From NCBI GenBank assembly GCA_020636095.1, contig JACJYN010000002.1:868001-932000 (forward strand): a DNA stretch of 64,000 nt, in the 5' to 3' direction. The stretch's first letter is position 1, and every line of letters starts with the position of its first letter. This stretch comes from Lewinellaceae bacterium. GTDB taxonomy: Bacteria; Bacteroidota; Bacteroidia; Chitinophagales; Saprospiraceae. This document shows positions 53,585-62,488 of this stretch, piece by piece. The translations under genes were made by a program, and so were the position numbers. A model generated the notes under the pieces. That model was given only the letters and a program-made list of their open reading frames with translations, was not told the origin of the DNA and did no database searches.

Positions 53585-53997
53585 GTTTCTTCTTCTGGTT
53601 CATACGGATAGAATATAGGAAAGCGTTGCCTGAAAGCTGGATAGTGGCCTTGTTAATTTTCCCGTCATGAGATTGAATTAGAGGAATAGGGCCAATAAAC
53701 CCTCTGCTTCCAATAGTTGGACGAACTCAAAGATTCGATGAAATCAATTGACAGGTGAATCTCTTCAGTTTTTCTCTTTTACGTCGCTTATCCCAAACAG
53801 GTTGCGTTGCATCGAAATTCAATTCAGCGCTTGCCGGGAAATTTTATTAGGGCGGCCCATCCGGCCCCAAATATTATTTACTGCTGTTGGTAGACAAAAA
53901 GATGGCATTGATCGGATACCTGTAAGTATTGGAACAAAGAGATAGGGGGAAAGTGGTATTCCGGCTATCATCTCAATAAACCACAACAATTTACATT
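53585..53997. other. Divergent intergenic region, no feature recognised
   Basis: 413 bp between the ECF sigma gene (minus) and the head-GIN lipoprotein gene (plus). It must contain both promoters. I saw no convincing promoter pair, hairpin, repeat or short gene; a 65-codon open frame at 53748-53945 has no family features. Confidence 0.5.
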
Positions 53998-54726
53998 ATG
54001 AAAGATCAAGTAAGAAAAATGATGAACTGGGCGGCCATTTTACTGCTGCCTGCCCTTTTGTTTTCCTCCTGCGAGGATGCCAGCTATTCTTCTTCCAGTT
54101 GCCCTGCTTCTGAGCAGCGTTCTTTTAACGTGTCCGGTTTTACCCGGGTGGATGCCGGCGAGAACTTCCGGCTACAGATTCAACCCGGTGAGACCTTTTC
54201 CCTGACTGCCGAAGGTTGTACCCGCGACCTCGACGAGTTAGAACTGGATCTGCATAATGGGGAGCTCGAAATACGTTACGATCGCAACCGCAATAATCGA
54301 CGCCAGGTGGACATCACCATTACCATGCCGGCACTGGATGGCTTCAACATCTCCGGCGTAGCCGAAGCCAATGTGTTGCGCTTCGGCGCCCATGACGATT
54401 TCCACGCTACAGTTTCCGGCGCAGCCGAGGCCTCCTTTAGCGGTGATATGGAACAATTGACTGTCAACCTCTCCGGCACGGCTAAGCTCAAACTGAATGG
54501 CACAACTGATAACCTGGAGGTGCAGCTTAGCGGCAACCCCCGACTGGAAGCTTATAACCTGCCTGCTAAAGTGGCCGATATTGAGGCATCGGGCGCAGCT
54601 AAAGCCTGGGTGCTTGCCAGCGAAAGCCTTAGAGTGGATGCCAGTGGTAACTGCCGTATCTACTATAAAGGAAACCCCTCAACCGACATCCGGCTGAGTG
54701 GCGCCAGCGAGGTAGTCCACGAATAG
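53998..54726 (+). CDS. Head-GIN-domain (DUF2807) lipoprotein
   Basis: 242 residues; signal with lipobox LLFSSC (Cys about 25). The rest is a single right-handed beta-solenoid-like domain of DUF2807: FNVSGFTRVDAGENFRLQI at the start, then repeated VSGAAEASFSGDM, LSGTAKLKLNGT and ASGAAKAWVLASESL strands, ending RLSGASEVVHE. The conserved Gly-x-Gly-like turns are present. Found in Bacteroidota as periplasmic or surface lipoproteins of unknown role. Stands alone, with a paired terminator downstream. Confidence 0.92.
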   Translation: MKDQVRKMMNWAAILLLPALLFSSCEDASYSSSSCPASEQRSFNVSGFTRVDAGENFRLQIQPGETFSLTAEGCTRDLDELELDLHNGELEIRYDRNRNNRRQVDITITMPALDGFNISGVAEANVLRFGAHDDFHATVSGAAEASFSGDMEQLTVNLSGTAKLKLNGTTDNLEVQLSGNPRLEAYNLPAKVADIEASGAAKAWVLASESLRVDASGNCRIYYKGNPSTDIRLSGASEVVHE

Positions 54727-54735
54727 TAAATAAAA

Positions 54736-54808
54736 AGCGCCGGGCCGGATTCGGGGAATCTTCTAATCCAGTACCCGGCGCACCATCCTGCCTGTCTCGA
54801 CAGGCAGG
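54736..54808. terminator. Double hairpin between convergent genes
   Basis: Two stems, GCGCCGGG with CCCGGCGC and CCTGCCTGT/CTCG/ACAGGCAGG, lie between the convergent head-GIN gene and adaptor gene. Likely a bidirectional terminator; no long T-run is seen. Confidence 0.65.
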
Positions 54809-54812
54809 TTAC

Positions 54813-55937
54813 TTACTCGGTTCCGTTGATATAATAGGCGCCTTTCAGAGCGATCTGCTGGCCTTCTCCGAGGTTTAATTCCCGGATTTCCACGAAGCCC
54901 CCATCCGTCAGGCCGGTTACTACCTCTACTTTTCTGAAACCTTCACTATCCTGGACAAAAACAAAAGAACGGTCCCCGGAACGGACAATCGCCGCTTCCG
55001 GAACGGCCGTCACCTGCCGGGAATCCGTGCGGATGCGGGCATACAGGAAAGTGCCGATGGCCAGCCCCTGGGGTTCCTCATCCAGGTGGACGTGAACGTT
55101 GGCGGTTTTCTTTTCCAGGTCGATGGCTTTATTGATGAGGTGAACTTTCCCGTGCAGTTCTTCCTCGCTGCCGGGAATACTGGCCACTACTTTCTGTCCT
55201 TCGTGCAGCAAGCCCAGGTCCTTGGCGAAAACCTGCAGTTCCAGATGGATATGGCTGTTATCGACGATTTCGAAAAGAAGCATATTCGGTTCCACCAGTT
55301 TGCCGGGATTGGCGTTGACCTGAGTCAGGTAACCGCTCACCGGCGTATAGATGCGAATACTCGACTGCACCTCCCGGCCTTCCTCCACGGCCTTGGTGTT
55401 GATGCCGATCAGGTCCAACTCCGCTTTCAAACCTTTATAGTGAGCTTCTTCCACGAAATAGTCGGACTGGGTCTGTTCATAAGCTTTCTGTGAGGAGGCA
55501 TCGGCCGCGGCCAGTTCTTTTTTGCGCTCCATATCCTTTTTCAAAAACGCAATTTTGCTAGCGCTTTCGAGGAAGCTCCGCTGCTGGCGGATAAGCTCGG
55601 GATGGACAATACTGATCAGTAAATCTCCCCGGCGGACGTATTCCCCTGGCAGGTGCTTCACCTGCTGTACAAAACCCATTACCGGACTGTGAACAGAGCG
55701 GATGTTGGAGGGCGGAACGTCGATCATACCGGAGCATTCTATATACGAAGCCACTTCTCTGTTGCTGGGCTGTCCCAGAATAATACCCGACAACTCCATT
55801 TGCTCGGGAGATAGATGAACGATGGCAGATTCACTGCTTTCCTTTGCTTCGGCTACGGCCGGCTCAGCCGGTTGGTTGCAGGCGCCCATTACCAGGCCTA
55901 GCAGGATGGCGACTCCACTTATTTTGTTGTATTTCAT
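54813..55937 (-). CDS. RND efflux periplasmic adaptor (CusB/CzcB-like)
   Basis: 374-residue membrane-fusion protein of a heavy-metal efflux pump; the lipobox (LVMGAC, Cys about 20) anchors it to a membrane. Barrel-sandwich and hairpin segments: SVHSPVMGFVQQVKHLPGEYVRRGDLL, the helical hairpin (about 105-195), RIYTPVSGYLTQVNANPGKLVEPN and a membrane-proximal domain at the end. Lacks an N-terminal metal-binding Cys or Met/His cluster. It is 56 bp downstream of the pump-TolC fusion in the same operon and would bridge the two parts. Confidence 0.93.
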   Translation of the reverse strand: MKYNKISGVAILLGLVMGACNQPAEPAVAEAKESSESAIVHLSPEQMELSGIILGQPSNREVASYIECSGMIDVPPSNIRSVHSPVMGFVQQVKHLPGEYVRRGDLLISIVHPELIRQQRSFLESASKIAFLKKDMERKKELAAADASSQKAYEQTQSDYFVEEAHYKGLKAELDLIGINTKAVEEGREVQSSIRIYTPVSGYLTQVNANPGKLVEPNMLLFEIVDNSHIHLELQVFAKDLGLLHEGQKVVASIPGSEEELHGKVHLINKAIDLEKKTANVHVHLDEEPQGLAIGTFLYARIRTDSRQVTAVPEAAIVRSGDRSFVFVQDSEGFRKVEVVTGLTDGGFVEIRELNLGEGQQIALKGAYYINGTE

Positions 55938-55993
55938 GTTGTTATCACTTTAAGGGCCATTCGGCCCGGTGGTGCTGGCGGAAGCCGCACCCG

Positions 55994-58900
55994 TTATTTT
56001 GAAAGAAATTCCAGATACAGAACGGCCTGATTGTACCGCCCACTCAACTCGATATACTGAAGTTCATTTTTCAAGGCAGCTTCCAGGCTTTGAGCAAACT
56101 GAAAATAGTCGGTTTCTCCGGCGCGCAGGCGGGCGGCGGCCAGCTGGCGAAGCTGGGCGGATTGAAGCCGCAGGTTCGCCCCTTCCTCCCGCAGTTGCTG
56201 CTGCAAGGCCTGAGCCTGCTGGAGCACCAGCCGGCGTTCCTGCTGCAACAGCTGTCGTTGCAGGTTCAGGTTGTTCACTGCTTTTACTTCTTCTAGTTTT
56301 GCCTGTTCTGTTCTGGCACGCTGTGCTTTAGTAAAAAGGGGCAATGCAGTGCCAAAATTCAAGGCGTGTAACGGCCAATCGGGGCGTATGCTCTGCTGCA
56401 TAACTCCCAGCCTTAGCTCTGGTTTCAACATCCGGGCTTCCACATCCGCCTGTCGCCGGGCGACTTCAATTTCCTGTTCGAGAGGGGAAAGCTGGAGTTG
56501 CAGGCTGGCCGTACTGTCCGTAACGGGAAGAGGCAGCAACTGCAGGCTATCTGAAGAGCGCCGGTATCCTTCCGAAAAAGATTGTTGCAGCAACCTGGTA
56601 AACGCTTGCTCCTCTTCAATACGGCCTTGCTTTAAAGCATAACGAGCCTGGGTCAGGAGGTTGGCGGCCAGGGTGTTTTCCAGTTGTCCGATCTCGCCGG
56701 TGCGGAATTGCAGGCCGGCTTTTTCCAGGAGAGTGGCATACAAAGATTCCTGTTGGACGAGGGCTTGCAGCCGTTGCCGGTTGAAAAGCCAGTCCTGCCA
56801 GGTGCTTTTCACCTGATAGGCCAGTTGCTGTTCGAGCAACGCCAGCTTATTGCCAGCCAGGGCCATCCGCGCACGGGCCGCCTCTCGCCGGCGCTGGTTG
56901 AGGCCGGGAACGCCCAGGGATTGCGTGACGCCCAGTTGATAGTCAATGGCTGAAGTATTGTACTGCCCTACTCCCATCGTAAACTCTGTGGGAGGGATGG
57001 GGCTTGCCGCTTCGATCCCCAGTTGTGCCTGCTGAACATCAATGGATCCGTTCTGCAGGCTGGGGTGCTTTTCCATCGCTTGTTGCAGGGCCATTTCCAA
57101 CGTGAGTTCCGGTTGTTGGGCTTGTAAGGAATGGCCCAGTAGCAATAATGGAAGCAAAAGCGCCGCCGCCGCCGTCGGTATAGTGCGCTTAAGATTGCGG
57201 TTGGCCAGGTAATACAGTACCGGCAGGACGACCAGGGTGAGCAGCGTAGCCGTCAGCAATCCGCCAATCACTACCGTTGCCAGCGGTTTTTGAACTTCAG
57301 CGCCGTTGGACGTAGACATGGCCATGGGCAGAAAGCCCAGGGCCGCAACCGTTGCAGTCATGATCACCGGGCGCATGCGCGTCAGGCTCCCAACGATAAC
57401 TACCTGGCGGATATTCGTCATGCCGTCCTCATACCGCAGGCGGTTGAAGTGGCTGATGAGCACAATCCCGTTGAGCACCGCCACCCCGAACAGGGCGATA
57501 AAGCCGACCCCGGCGGAGATGCTGAAGGGCATACCCCGAACCCAGAGCGCCAGGATGCCGCCAATGGCAGCGGTGGGCACCGCCGTGAAAATCATCAGGG
57601 CATACTTCAATTTACCGAAGGTGAAATAAAGCAAAACGAAGATCAGCGCAAGAGAAACGGGCACGGCCACCCCCAGCCGGCGGCGGGCGGCTTCCAGGTT
57701 CTCGAACTGGCCGCCGTAGCGGATGTAATAACCCGCCGGCAATGCCAGGCGTTCCCCCAAAGCGGCTTCGATGTCGGCCACCAGGCTGGCCACGTCCCGG
57801 TTGCGCACATTGACGCCGATGTTGATCCGGCGCCGGGCATCTTCCCGGGAAATCTGCATGGGGCCTTCCGAATAGGCGACATTGGCCACTTCGCTCATCG
57901 GAATGGAACGCCCATCATCCAGGTGAATAAACAAGCGGCCCAGGTCCAAATCCTGGCGGAAATCTGCCTGCAGGCGGACGACCAGGTCAAACTTGCGCTC
58001 GTTCTCGAATACAGCCCCGGCCGTTTCACCGGCATAGGCGGTGCGGACCAGTGTGTTGAGCCGCTCGATATCCAGGCCGTACTCGGCAATCTTTTTGCGG
58101 TCGAAGTGGACGCGTAATTGAGGCAGGCCTTCGGTCTGCTCTACCCGAACGTCGCCTGCCCCCGGAATATCCTTGATGATTTCAGCTGCCTGGTCGCCCA
58201 ACCGTTTGAGCTCTTCGACCTGTTCACCGAAGATTTTGACCGCAATATCGGTCTTAGCCCCGGTAAGCAGCTCGTTGAATCGCAACTGAATGGGCTGGGT
58301 AAATTCAAATCCCGCTCCGGCTACAACCGCCAATTTTTCTTTCATCTTGTCGGCCAATTCTTCCCGCCCGGAGGCCGAAACCCACTCTTCTTTGGGTTTC
58401 AGGATGATCATGATATCCGCATCTTCAATCGCCATCGGGTCAGTGGGCACTTCGGCGGTGCCAATCTTGGACACCACGTGCTGCACTTCCGGAAAGTTGT
58501 CCAGCAGAATGCGCTCTGCCTTGGTGGAAGAGCGAACACTCTCCTGCAGGGAACTGCCTGGTTGTATGGTCATCTGCATAGCCAGGTCGCCTTCTTCCAG
58601 GGTAGGCAAAAATTCGGCGCCCAGGGTATTGAAGACCAGGCCGGCCGCCACCAACAAGATGGCGGTGGCGGATAGTACCAGCACAGGCAGGCGAAGGGCC
58701 CACTCCAGCGTCGGCCGGTACAGCCGCCGGATAAAGTTGACAATCCGGCCGGAAAAGGACTTGTGCTCCCTGATCTCCTTTGGCATGACCCAGGCCGCCA
58801 TCATGGGAACATAGGTCAGCGAAAGGATCATGGCGCCCAGTACAGCAAAACTAAACGTCATAGCCATCGGGCGGAACATCTTGCCCTCGATGCCTGTCAG

Positions 58901-60292
58901 GGTCATGATGGGAATGAAGACGGTCAGGATGATGAATACCCCGAAGACTGCCGAGCGGAACAACTTCGATGATTCTTCGATAATGATGCCGTCCATCTCC
59001 TCTTGTACAAGGGTTTTGCCGACGTGATAAGTGAAAATGGCGTGCAACACGCCTTCCACAATGATCACCGCCCCATCGACAACGATGCCAAAGTCGATGG
59101 CCCCCAGGCTCATCAAATTGGCGGATAGGCCAAAATAGTTCATCAGGATAAGCGCAAAAAGCATGGCCAGAGGAATAACGGAGGCTACGATCAGGCCCGC
59201 TCTCAGGTCGCCGAGCAAGACAACCAGCACCAAAACGACGATCAACCCGCCCGTGAAGAGATTGTGTTTTACGGTATTGATCGTCTTACCCACCAGGACG
59301 GAGCGGTCGAGATAGGGGTAGAGCACAACTCCTTCCGGAAGGGATTGCTGGACCTGCTCGATGCGATCGTGCACATTGGCAATCGCCTCCGATGCGTTGG
59401 CGCCTTTGAACATTAGGGTGATGCCGCCCACCGCTTCGCCCAGGCCGTCCATCGTCATAGCGCCAAATCGCTTGGGGCTTCCCATCTGGACTTTGGCCAC
59501 GTCGCGGATCAGAACCGGAATACCCTGGCGGGCGCCGATCACGATACTTTCAATATCGGAGAGGTGTTGCACCAGCCCTTCGGTGCGTATATAGAATGCA
59601 TTGGTTTGCTTTTCGATATAGCTGCCGCCACTGTTCTGGTTGTTGCGAGCCAGCGCATCAAACACCTCCGCCACGGAAATGTCATAACTCTGGAGTAATA
59701 GCGGGTCAAGCGCCACCTCGTACTGCTTAAGGAAGCCGCCAAAACTACTCACCTCGATAATACCCGTGATCCCGGAAAGCTGCCGTTTGACAATCCAGTC
59801 TTGTATCGTCCGCAGCTCCATCGGGCCATATTGGCTCTCGTAGCCCGGCTTTACCTGAAGTACATACTGGTAAATCTCGCCCAGGCCGGTCGTGATCGGC
59901 ATGAGTTCCGGCTGCCCCATTCCATCGGGAATCTCCTGTTCGGCTACACCAATCTGTTCTTTGACATACTGACGGGCGTCCAGCACGGAAACCCCATCTT
60001 CAAAAACAATGGTGACAACCGATAGCCCAAAACGGGAAATAGAGCGTATTTCGACCACTCCGGGGATATTCGCCATGGATATCTCCACCGGGTAGGTGAT
60101 AAATTGTTCCACCTCCTGCGGGGCCAGAGAAGTGGAGACTGTGACAACCTGCACCTGATTGTTGGTGATGTCGGGTACGGCGTCGACGGCTAAACGCGTC
60201 AGGGAATATAAACCGGCCCCCACCAAACCGGCGACTAATAAAAGGATGATGAGTTTATTCTTTACAGAAAACTCAATGATTGCTTTGATCAT
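55994..60292 (-). CDS. CusA/CzcA-type RND pump fused to a TolC-like outer membrane channel
   Basis: 1432 residues. Residues 1-1030 are a heavy-metal RND antiporter: FSVKNKLIILLLVAGLVGAGLYS at the N-terminus, AIDFGIVVDGAVIIVEG with the proton-relay acidic pair, and TATVAALGFLPMAMSTSNGAEVQ late. At about 1045-1065 a hydrophobic helix (AAAALLLPLLLLGHSLQAQQ) looks like an internal signal peptide. A TolC-like domain follows to the end (about 1075-1432), with helical repeats LQNGSIDVQQAQLGIEAAS and RLRAGETDYFQFAQSLEAA. The joined chain pumps metal ions from the periplasm across the outer membrane, or is cleaved into two proteins. Start at 60292 is the family start. Confidence 0.93.
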   Translation of the reverse strand: MIKAIIEFSVKNKLIILLLVAGLVGAGLYSLTRLAVDAVPDITNNQVQVVTVSTSLAPQEVEQFITYPVEISMANIPGVVEIRSISRFGLSVVTIVFEDGVSVLDARQYVKEQIGVAEQEIPDGMGQPELMPITTGLGEIYQYVLQVKPGYESQYGPMELRTIQDWIVKRQLSGITGIIEVSSFGGFLKQYEVALDPLLLQSYDISVAEVFDALARNNQNSGGSYIEKQTNAFYIRTEGLVQHLSDIESIVIGARQGIPVLIRDVAKVQMGSPKRFGAMTMDGLGEAVGGITLMFKGANASEAIANVHDRIEQVQQSLPEGVVLYPYLDRSVLVGKTINTVKHNLFTGGLIVVLVLVVLLGDLRAGLIVASVIPLAMLFALILMNYFGLSANLMSLGAIDFGIVVDGAVIIVEGVLHAIFTYHVGKTLVQEEMDGIIIEESSKLFRSAVFGVFIILTVFIPIMTLTGIEGKMFRPMAMTFSFAVLGAMILSLTYVPMMAAWVMPKEIREHKSFSGRIVNFIRRLYRPTLEWALRLPVLVLSATAILLVAAGLVFNTLGAEFLPTLEEGDLAMQMTIQPGSSLQESVRSSTKAERILLDNFPEVQHVVSKIGTAEVPTDPMAIEDADIMIILKPKEEWVSASGREELADKMKEKLAVVAGAGFEFTQPIQLRFNELLTGAKTDIAVKIFGEQVEELKRLGDQAAEIIKDIPGAGDVRVEQTEGLPQLRVHFDRKKIAEYGLDIERLNTLVRTAYAGETAGAVFENERKFDLVVRLQADFRQDLDLGRLFIHLDDGRSIPMSEVANVAYSEGPMQISREDARRRINIGVNVRNRDVASLVADIEAALGERLALPAGYYIRYGGQFENLEAARRRLGVAVPVSLALIFVLLYFTFGKLKYALMIFTAVPTAAIGGILALWVRGMPFSISAGVGFIALFGVAVLNGIVLISHFNRLRYEDGMTNIRQVVIVGSLTRMRPVIMTATVAALGFLPMAMSTSNGAEVQKPLATVVIGGLLTATLLTLVVLPVLYYLANRNLKRTIPTAAAALLLPLLLLGHSLQAQQPELTLEMALQQAMEKHPSLQNGSIDVQQAQLGIEAASPIPPTEFTMGVGQYNTSAIDYQLGVTQSLGVPGLNQRRREAARARMALAGNKLALLEQQLAYQVKSTWQDWLFNRQRLQALVQQESLYATLLEKAGLQFRTGEIGQLENTLAANLLTQARYALKQGRIEEEQAFTRLLQQSFSEGYRRSSDSLQLLPLPVTDSTASLQLQLSPLEQEIEVARRQADVEARMLKPELRLGVMQQSIRPDWPLHALNFGTALPLFTKAQRARTEQAKLEEVKAVNNLNLQRQLLQQERRLVLQQAQALQQQLREEGANLRLQSAQLRQLAAARLRAGETDYFQFAQSLEAALKNELQYIELSGRYNQAVLYLEFLSK

Positions 60293-60588
60293 GGTTGAAT
60301 TGAATGTTTTATCCTGAAGGGTGGAAGTGCTTTGGGCCAGTAATGGTATAGCGATTAAGGCCTGCCGCCATTTCTGTTTACGGGGCTCTTGCCGCCGATT
60401 CCGGCTTCCGATCTCGCACTTACTGCGTCAGTCGCTTTGCTCGTATCCGGCTCCAGTCCCAAGTCCAGTTGGCCGTTTTCAGCCTATTCGCGAAAACTAA
60501 CTGCACGCTAAACCGCATACTGCCACTAAGAGACGGCCCGCACGTTTCCCCAGGCTTCGTAATTGAGCTCAAGAAGGGAAGGATAATA

Positions 60589-60987
60589 TCAGGACAAAAT
60601 TGGAGGGCGGAAGATGGCGCCGTCGTGAATGGCGCTGAAAAAGGAGTGATGATGAGGAATGAGCTGATGGCAGGCAGCTGGCAGAGAAGCCAGCTTAAGG
60701 GCTATCGAACCCGAAGGTAGTATATGAGAAAATACATGAATTGTTTTCAGTGGCAGGCCCTGGTGGCTATGGCCCCCATCGTGGTGGTTGTGGCTTTCGG
60801 TATCCCAAAAATGAGTATAGAGGAAGTCAAAAAAAGAGGGCTTTTCACCAACAGCGGCCACCAAACTCCGATGGAGATTGTAATGCTCCCATAGCGCAGG
60901 CGCCTTCTTCAGTTGGCTAAAGTCTGTGCCAGGCAGTAAACTGCCGAGCAGGAAGTAGAGTGTTAATATCAGCGCAGTGAGCTTCAT
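60589..60987 (-). CDS. His-rich exported protein upstream of the metal efflux operon
   Basis: 132 residues from Met 60987 (MKLTALILTLYFLLGSLLPGTDF, signal-like); the frame is open to 61041. The mature part contains a His/Asp cluster (DTESHNHHDGGHSHQG) and a later PHHHSFFSAIHDG, likely metal ligands. Small proteins of this type precede CusA/CusB genes in Bacteroidota and may hand metal to the pump or sense it. It is 296 bp upstream of the pump gene on the same strand, with no feature seen in that spacer. Function is inferred. Confidence 0.75.
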   Translation of the reverse strand: MKLTALILTLYFLLGSLLPGTDFSQLKKAPALWEHYNLHRSLVAAVGEKPSFFDFLYTHFWDTESHNHHDGGHSHQGLPLKTIHVFSHILPSGSIALKLASLPAACHQLIPHHHSFFSAIHDGAIFRPPILS

Positions 60988-61049
60988 TTTCCCGGGAATC
61001 GGAACCTTTTTGGGCTTTGTTTTTAAACCAATATGCAGCAAAGGTACGA

Positions 61050-61266
61050 TTTATTCATGAATATTTCTGTGACGTTGGGCAACAGCTTTATCAAAAACCT
61101 GGTGATCGGCGTAGAAGCGCGGAATGTCGCTCTGTTGTATTCCGTAATCCCCCATATCGACCCGGAGGCCAGCTTGTTTGGCGCCGGCGCCGACGGTTGG
61201 GGCATTGAGCGGTCGAACGTCCCCAGTACGCGAAGCATCGGAGTGAACCTTCGGGCTATCTTTTAA
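61050..61266 (+). pseudogene. C-terminal fragment of a SusC/RagA outer-membrane protein
   Basis: The 70-odd residues of this frame read GNSFIKNLVIGVEARNVALL, PHIDPEASLFGAGADGWG and VPSTRSIGVNLRAIF. This is the final three strands of SusC-type TonB-linked transporters, ending in the aromatic residue needed for barrel insertion. The other 900 or so residues are missing, and upstream sequence is the divergent His-rich gene. A relic of a polysaccharide-utilisation locus. Confidence 0.85.
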
Positions 61267-61299
61267 TGATGGAGTTATTCCAACTGTGCTTATCATTAA

Positions 61300-61479
61300 C
61301 CTAAAAAATCGAGCAACAACGTGGCGGCAATCGCCAAAATCCTGAAGGCCAAGGCCTTCTTCGAACTGTCTTGTATCTGGGACAAGGTTCCCTTTACGGA
61401 AGCCCTGGACGGCGCTAATTTTGCTTCCCCAAATTTCGATGGCCAGGAAGTCGTATTCCACAAACATCCCGGCTTTTGA
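61300..61479 (+). pseudogene. Internal fragment of a SusD/RagB-like lipoprotein
   Basis: Open frame without a start, reading VAAIAKILKAKAFFELSCIW then DKVPFTEALDG and FASPNFDGQEVVF, the conserved central motif of SusD_2-type glycan-binding lipoproteins. N-terminal and C-terminal parts are missing. Its place 30 bp after the SusC fragment matches the usual SusC-SusD gene order, so both come from one deleted pair. Confidence 0.75.
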
Positions 61480-61506
61480 CTGACGTCAAAGCCCGGGATG
61501 TTTTTT
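61462..61506 (+). terminator. Strong intrinsic terminator after the SusD fragment
   Basis: Nearly perfect 18-bp stem (AAACATCCCGG... with ...CCGGGATGTTT) closing a six-base loop and followed by six T. Probably the original terminator of the lost locus. Confidence 0.85.
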
Positions 61507-61739
61507 ATTTTTCTTCAGGCTTCTCAACCGGTTTTCGATAACTCGTCCCGTACCGTTCGGCTGAGCGTTCGGTATTCGCCGTTCACTTGCCACATGCCAC
61601 CTGCGAACAGCGAATTGCGAACAACCGTTGGGTACTACATATCGAACCCGGGTTAAAGCCACAATCGCCACTGCCTGGCCTGCAGCGAAACTTTTACCCG
61701 GTTTTTTGGTTTCAAAAATGGTGCTTGTCGCTCTTTATC

Positions 61740-61771
61740 TTGGCAAGAGGATGAGATAAAACTTATTTTTG
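61740..61771 (+). promoter_or_regulatory. Candidate Bacteroidota-type promoter of ribA
   Basis: TTG at 61740-61742 and TATTTTTG at 61764-61771 fit the -33/-7 (TTG, TAnnTTTG) pattern of this phylum with a 21-bp spacer, 50 bp upstream of the ribA start. The preceding 230 bp show no other feature. Confidence 0.45.
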
Positions 61772-61820
61772 TGTTTATTGGGAGTAAATTCCCCCTATCC
61801 TATCCAAAAGGACAACGGCA

Positions 61821-62441
61821 ATGGTAAAAAAAATAGAGCAAGTCAAAAAAGTTATGATGAAGATACAGGCGGAGGCCCTGATCCCAACGCCCTGGGGCAA
61901 CTTCAACATGATCGCATTCGCGGCAGATGAAAGTGAATGGATGCCCCACCTTGCCCTTGTTCACGAGGATTGTGACATTACCAAGCCGGTCCTTACCCGA
62001 ATACATTCCGAATGCATCACCGGAGACCTCTTCGGGTCCAGGCGCTGTGATTGCGGAGAGCAGTTGGATAAATCCTTGCAAATGGCCGCCGAACAGGGGG
62101 GCGTGGTGCTCTACCTGCGTCAGGAGGGCCGGGGCATCGGCATCATCAACAAGCTGAAAGCCTACAACCTGCAGGACCTCGGCCTCAACACCGTAGACGC
62201 TAACCTGCACCTCGGCCTGGAAGTTGACGCCCGGCAGTACGACATCGCCATCGAAATGCTCCAAGCCCTTGGCGTCAGCCGCATTCACCTGCTGACCAAC
62301 AATCCAGAAAAGGTCGAAGCCCTGGAAGACTCCTCGATTGAAGTAGTCAGCCGGGTGCCATTGATCATTGAGCCCCAAAAAGAGAATTTCAACTACCTCA
62401 AAACCAAGCAGGACGAGATGGGCCATTTTTTCAAGCTCTAA
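61821..62441 (+). CDS. ribA: GTP cyclohydrolase II
   Basis: 206-residue enzyme that opens GTP to start riboflavin synthesis. Zinc-binding cysteines in CITGDLFGSRRCDCGEQL, catalytic loop LRQEGRGIGIINKL, and the DANLHLGLEVDARQYDIA block with the nucleotide-binding Arg are all present. There is no N-terminal RibB domain, so this is a stand-alone RibA. Length is as expected. Alone here; no other riboflavin gene is nearby. Start at 61821 (MVKKIEQVKK). Confidence 0.95.
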   Translation: MVKKIEQVKKVMMKIQAEALIPTPWGNFNMIAFAADESEWMPHLALVHEDCDITKPVLTRIHSECITGDLFGSRRCDCGEQLDKSLQMAAEQGGVVLYLRQEGRGIGIINKLKAYNLQDLGLNTVDANLHLGLEVDARQYDIAIEMLQALGVSRIHLLTNNPEKVEALEDSSIEVVSRVPLIIEPQKENFNYLKTKQDEMGHFFKL

Positions 62442-62488
62442 TCTGGACGGGGCCTTATTAATATGTCCGGCACAAATACCCCTACTCT

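Noticed and set aside
60469..60720. 83-codon plus-strand frame between pump and His-rich gene
   Set aside because: No family features and overlaps the end of the His-rich gene on the opposite strand.
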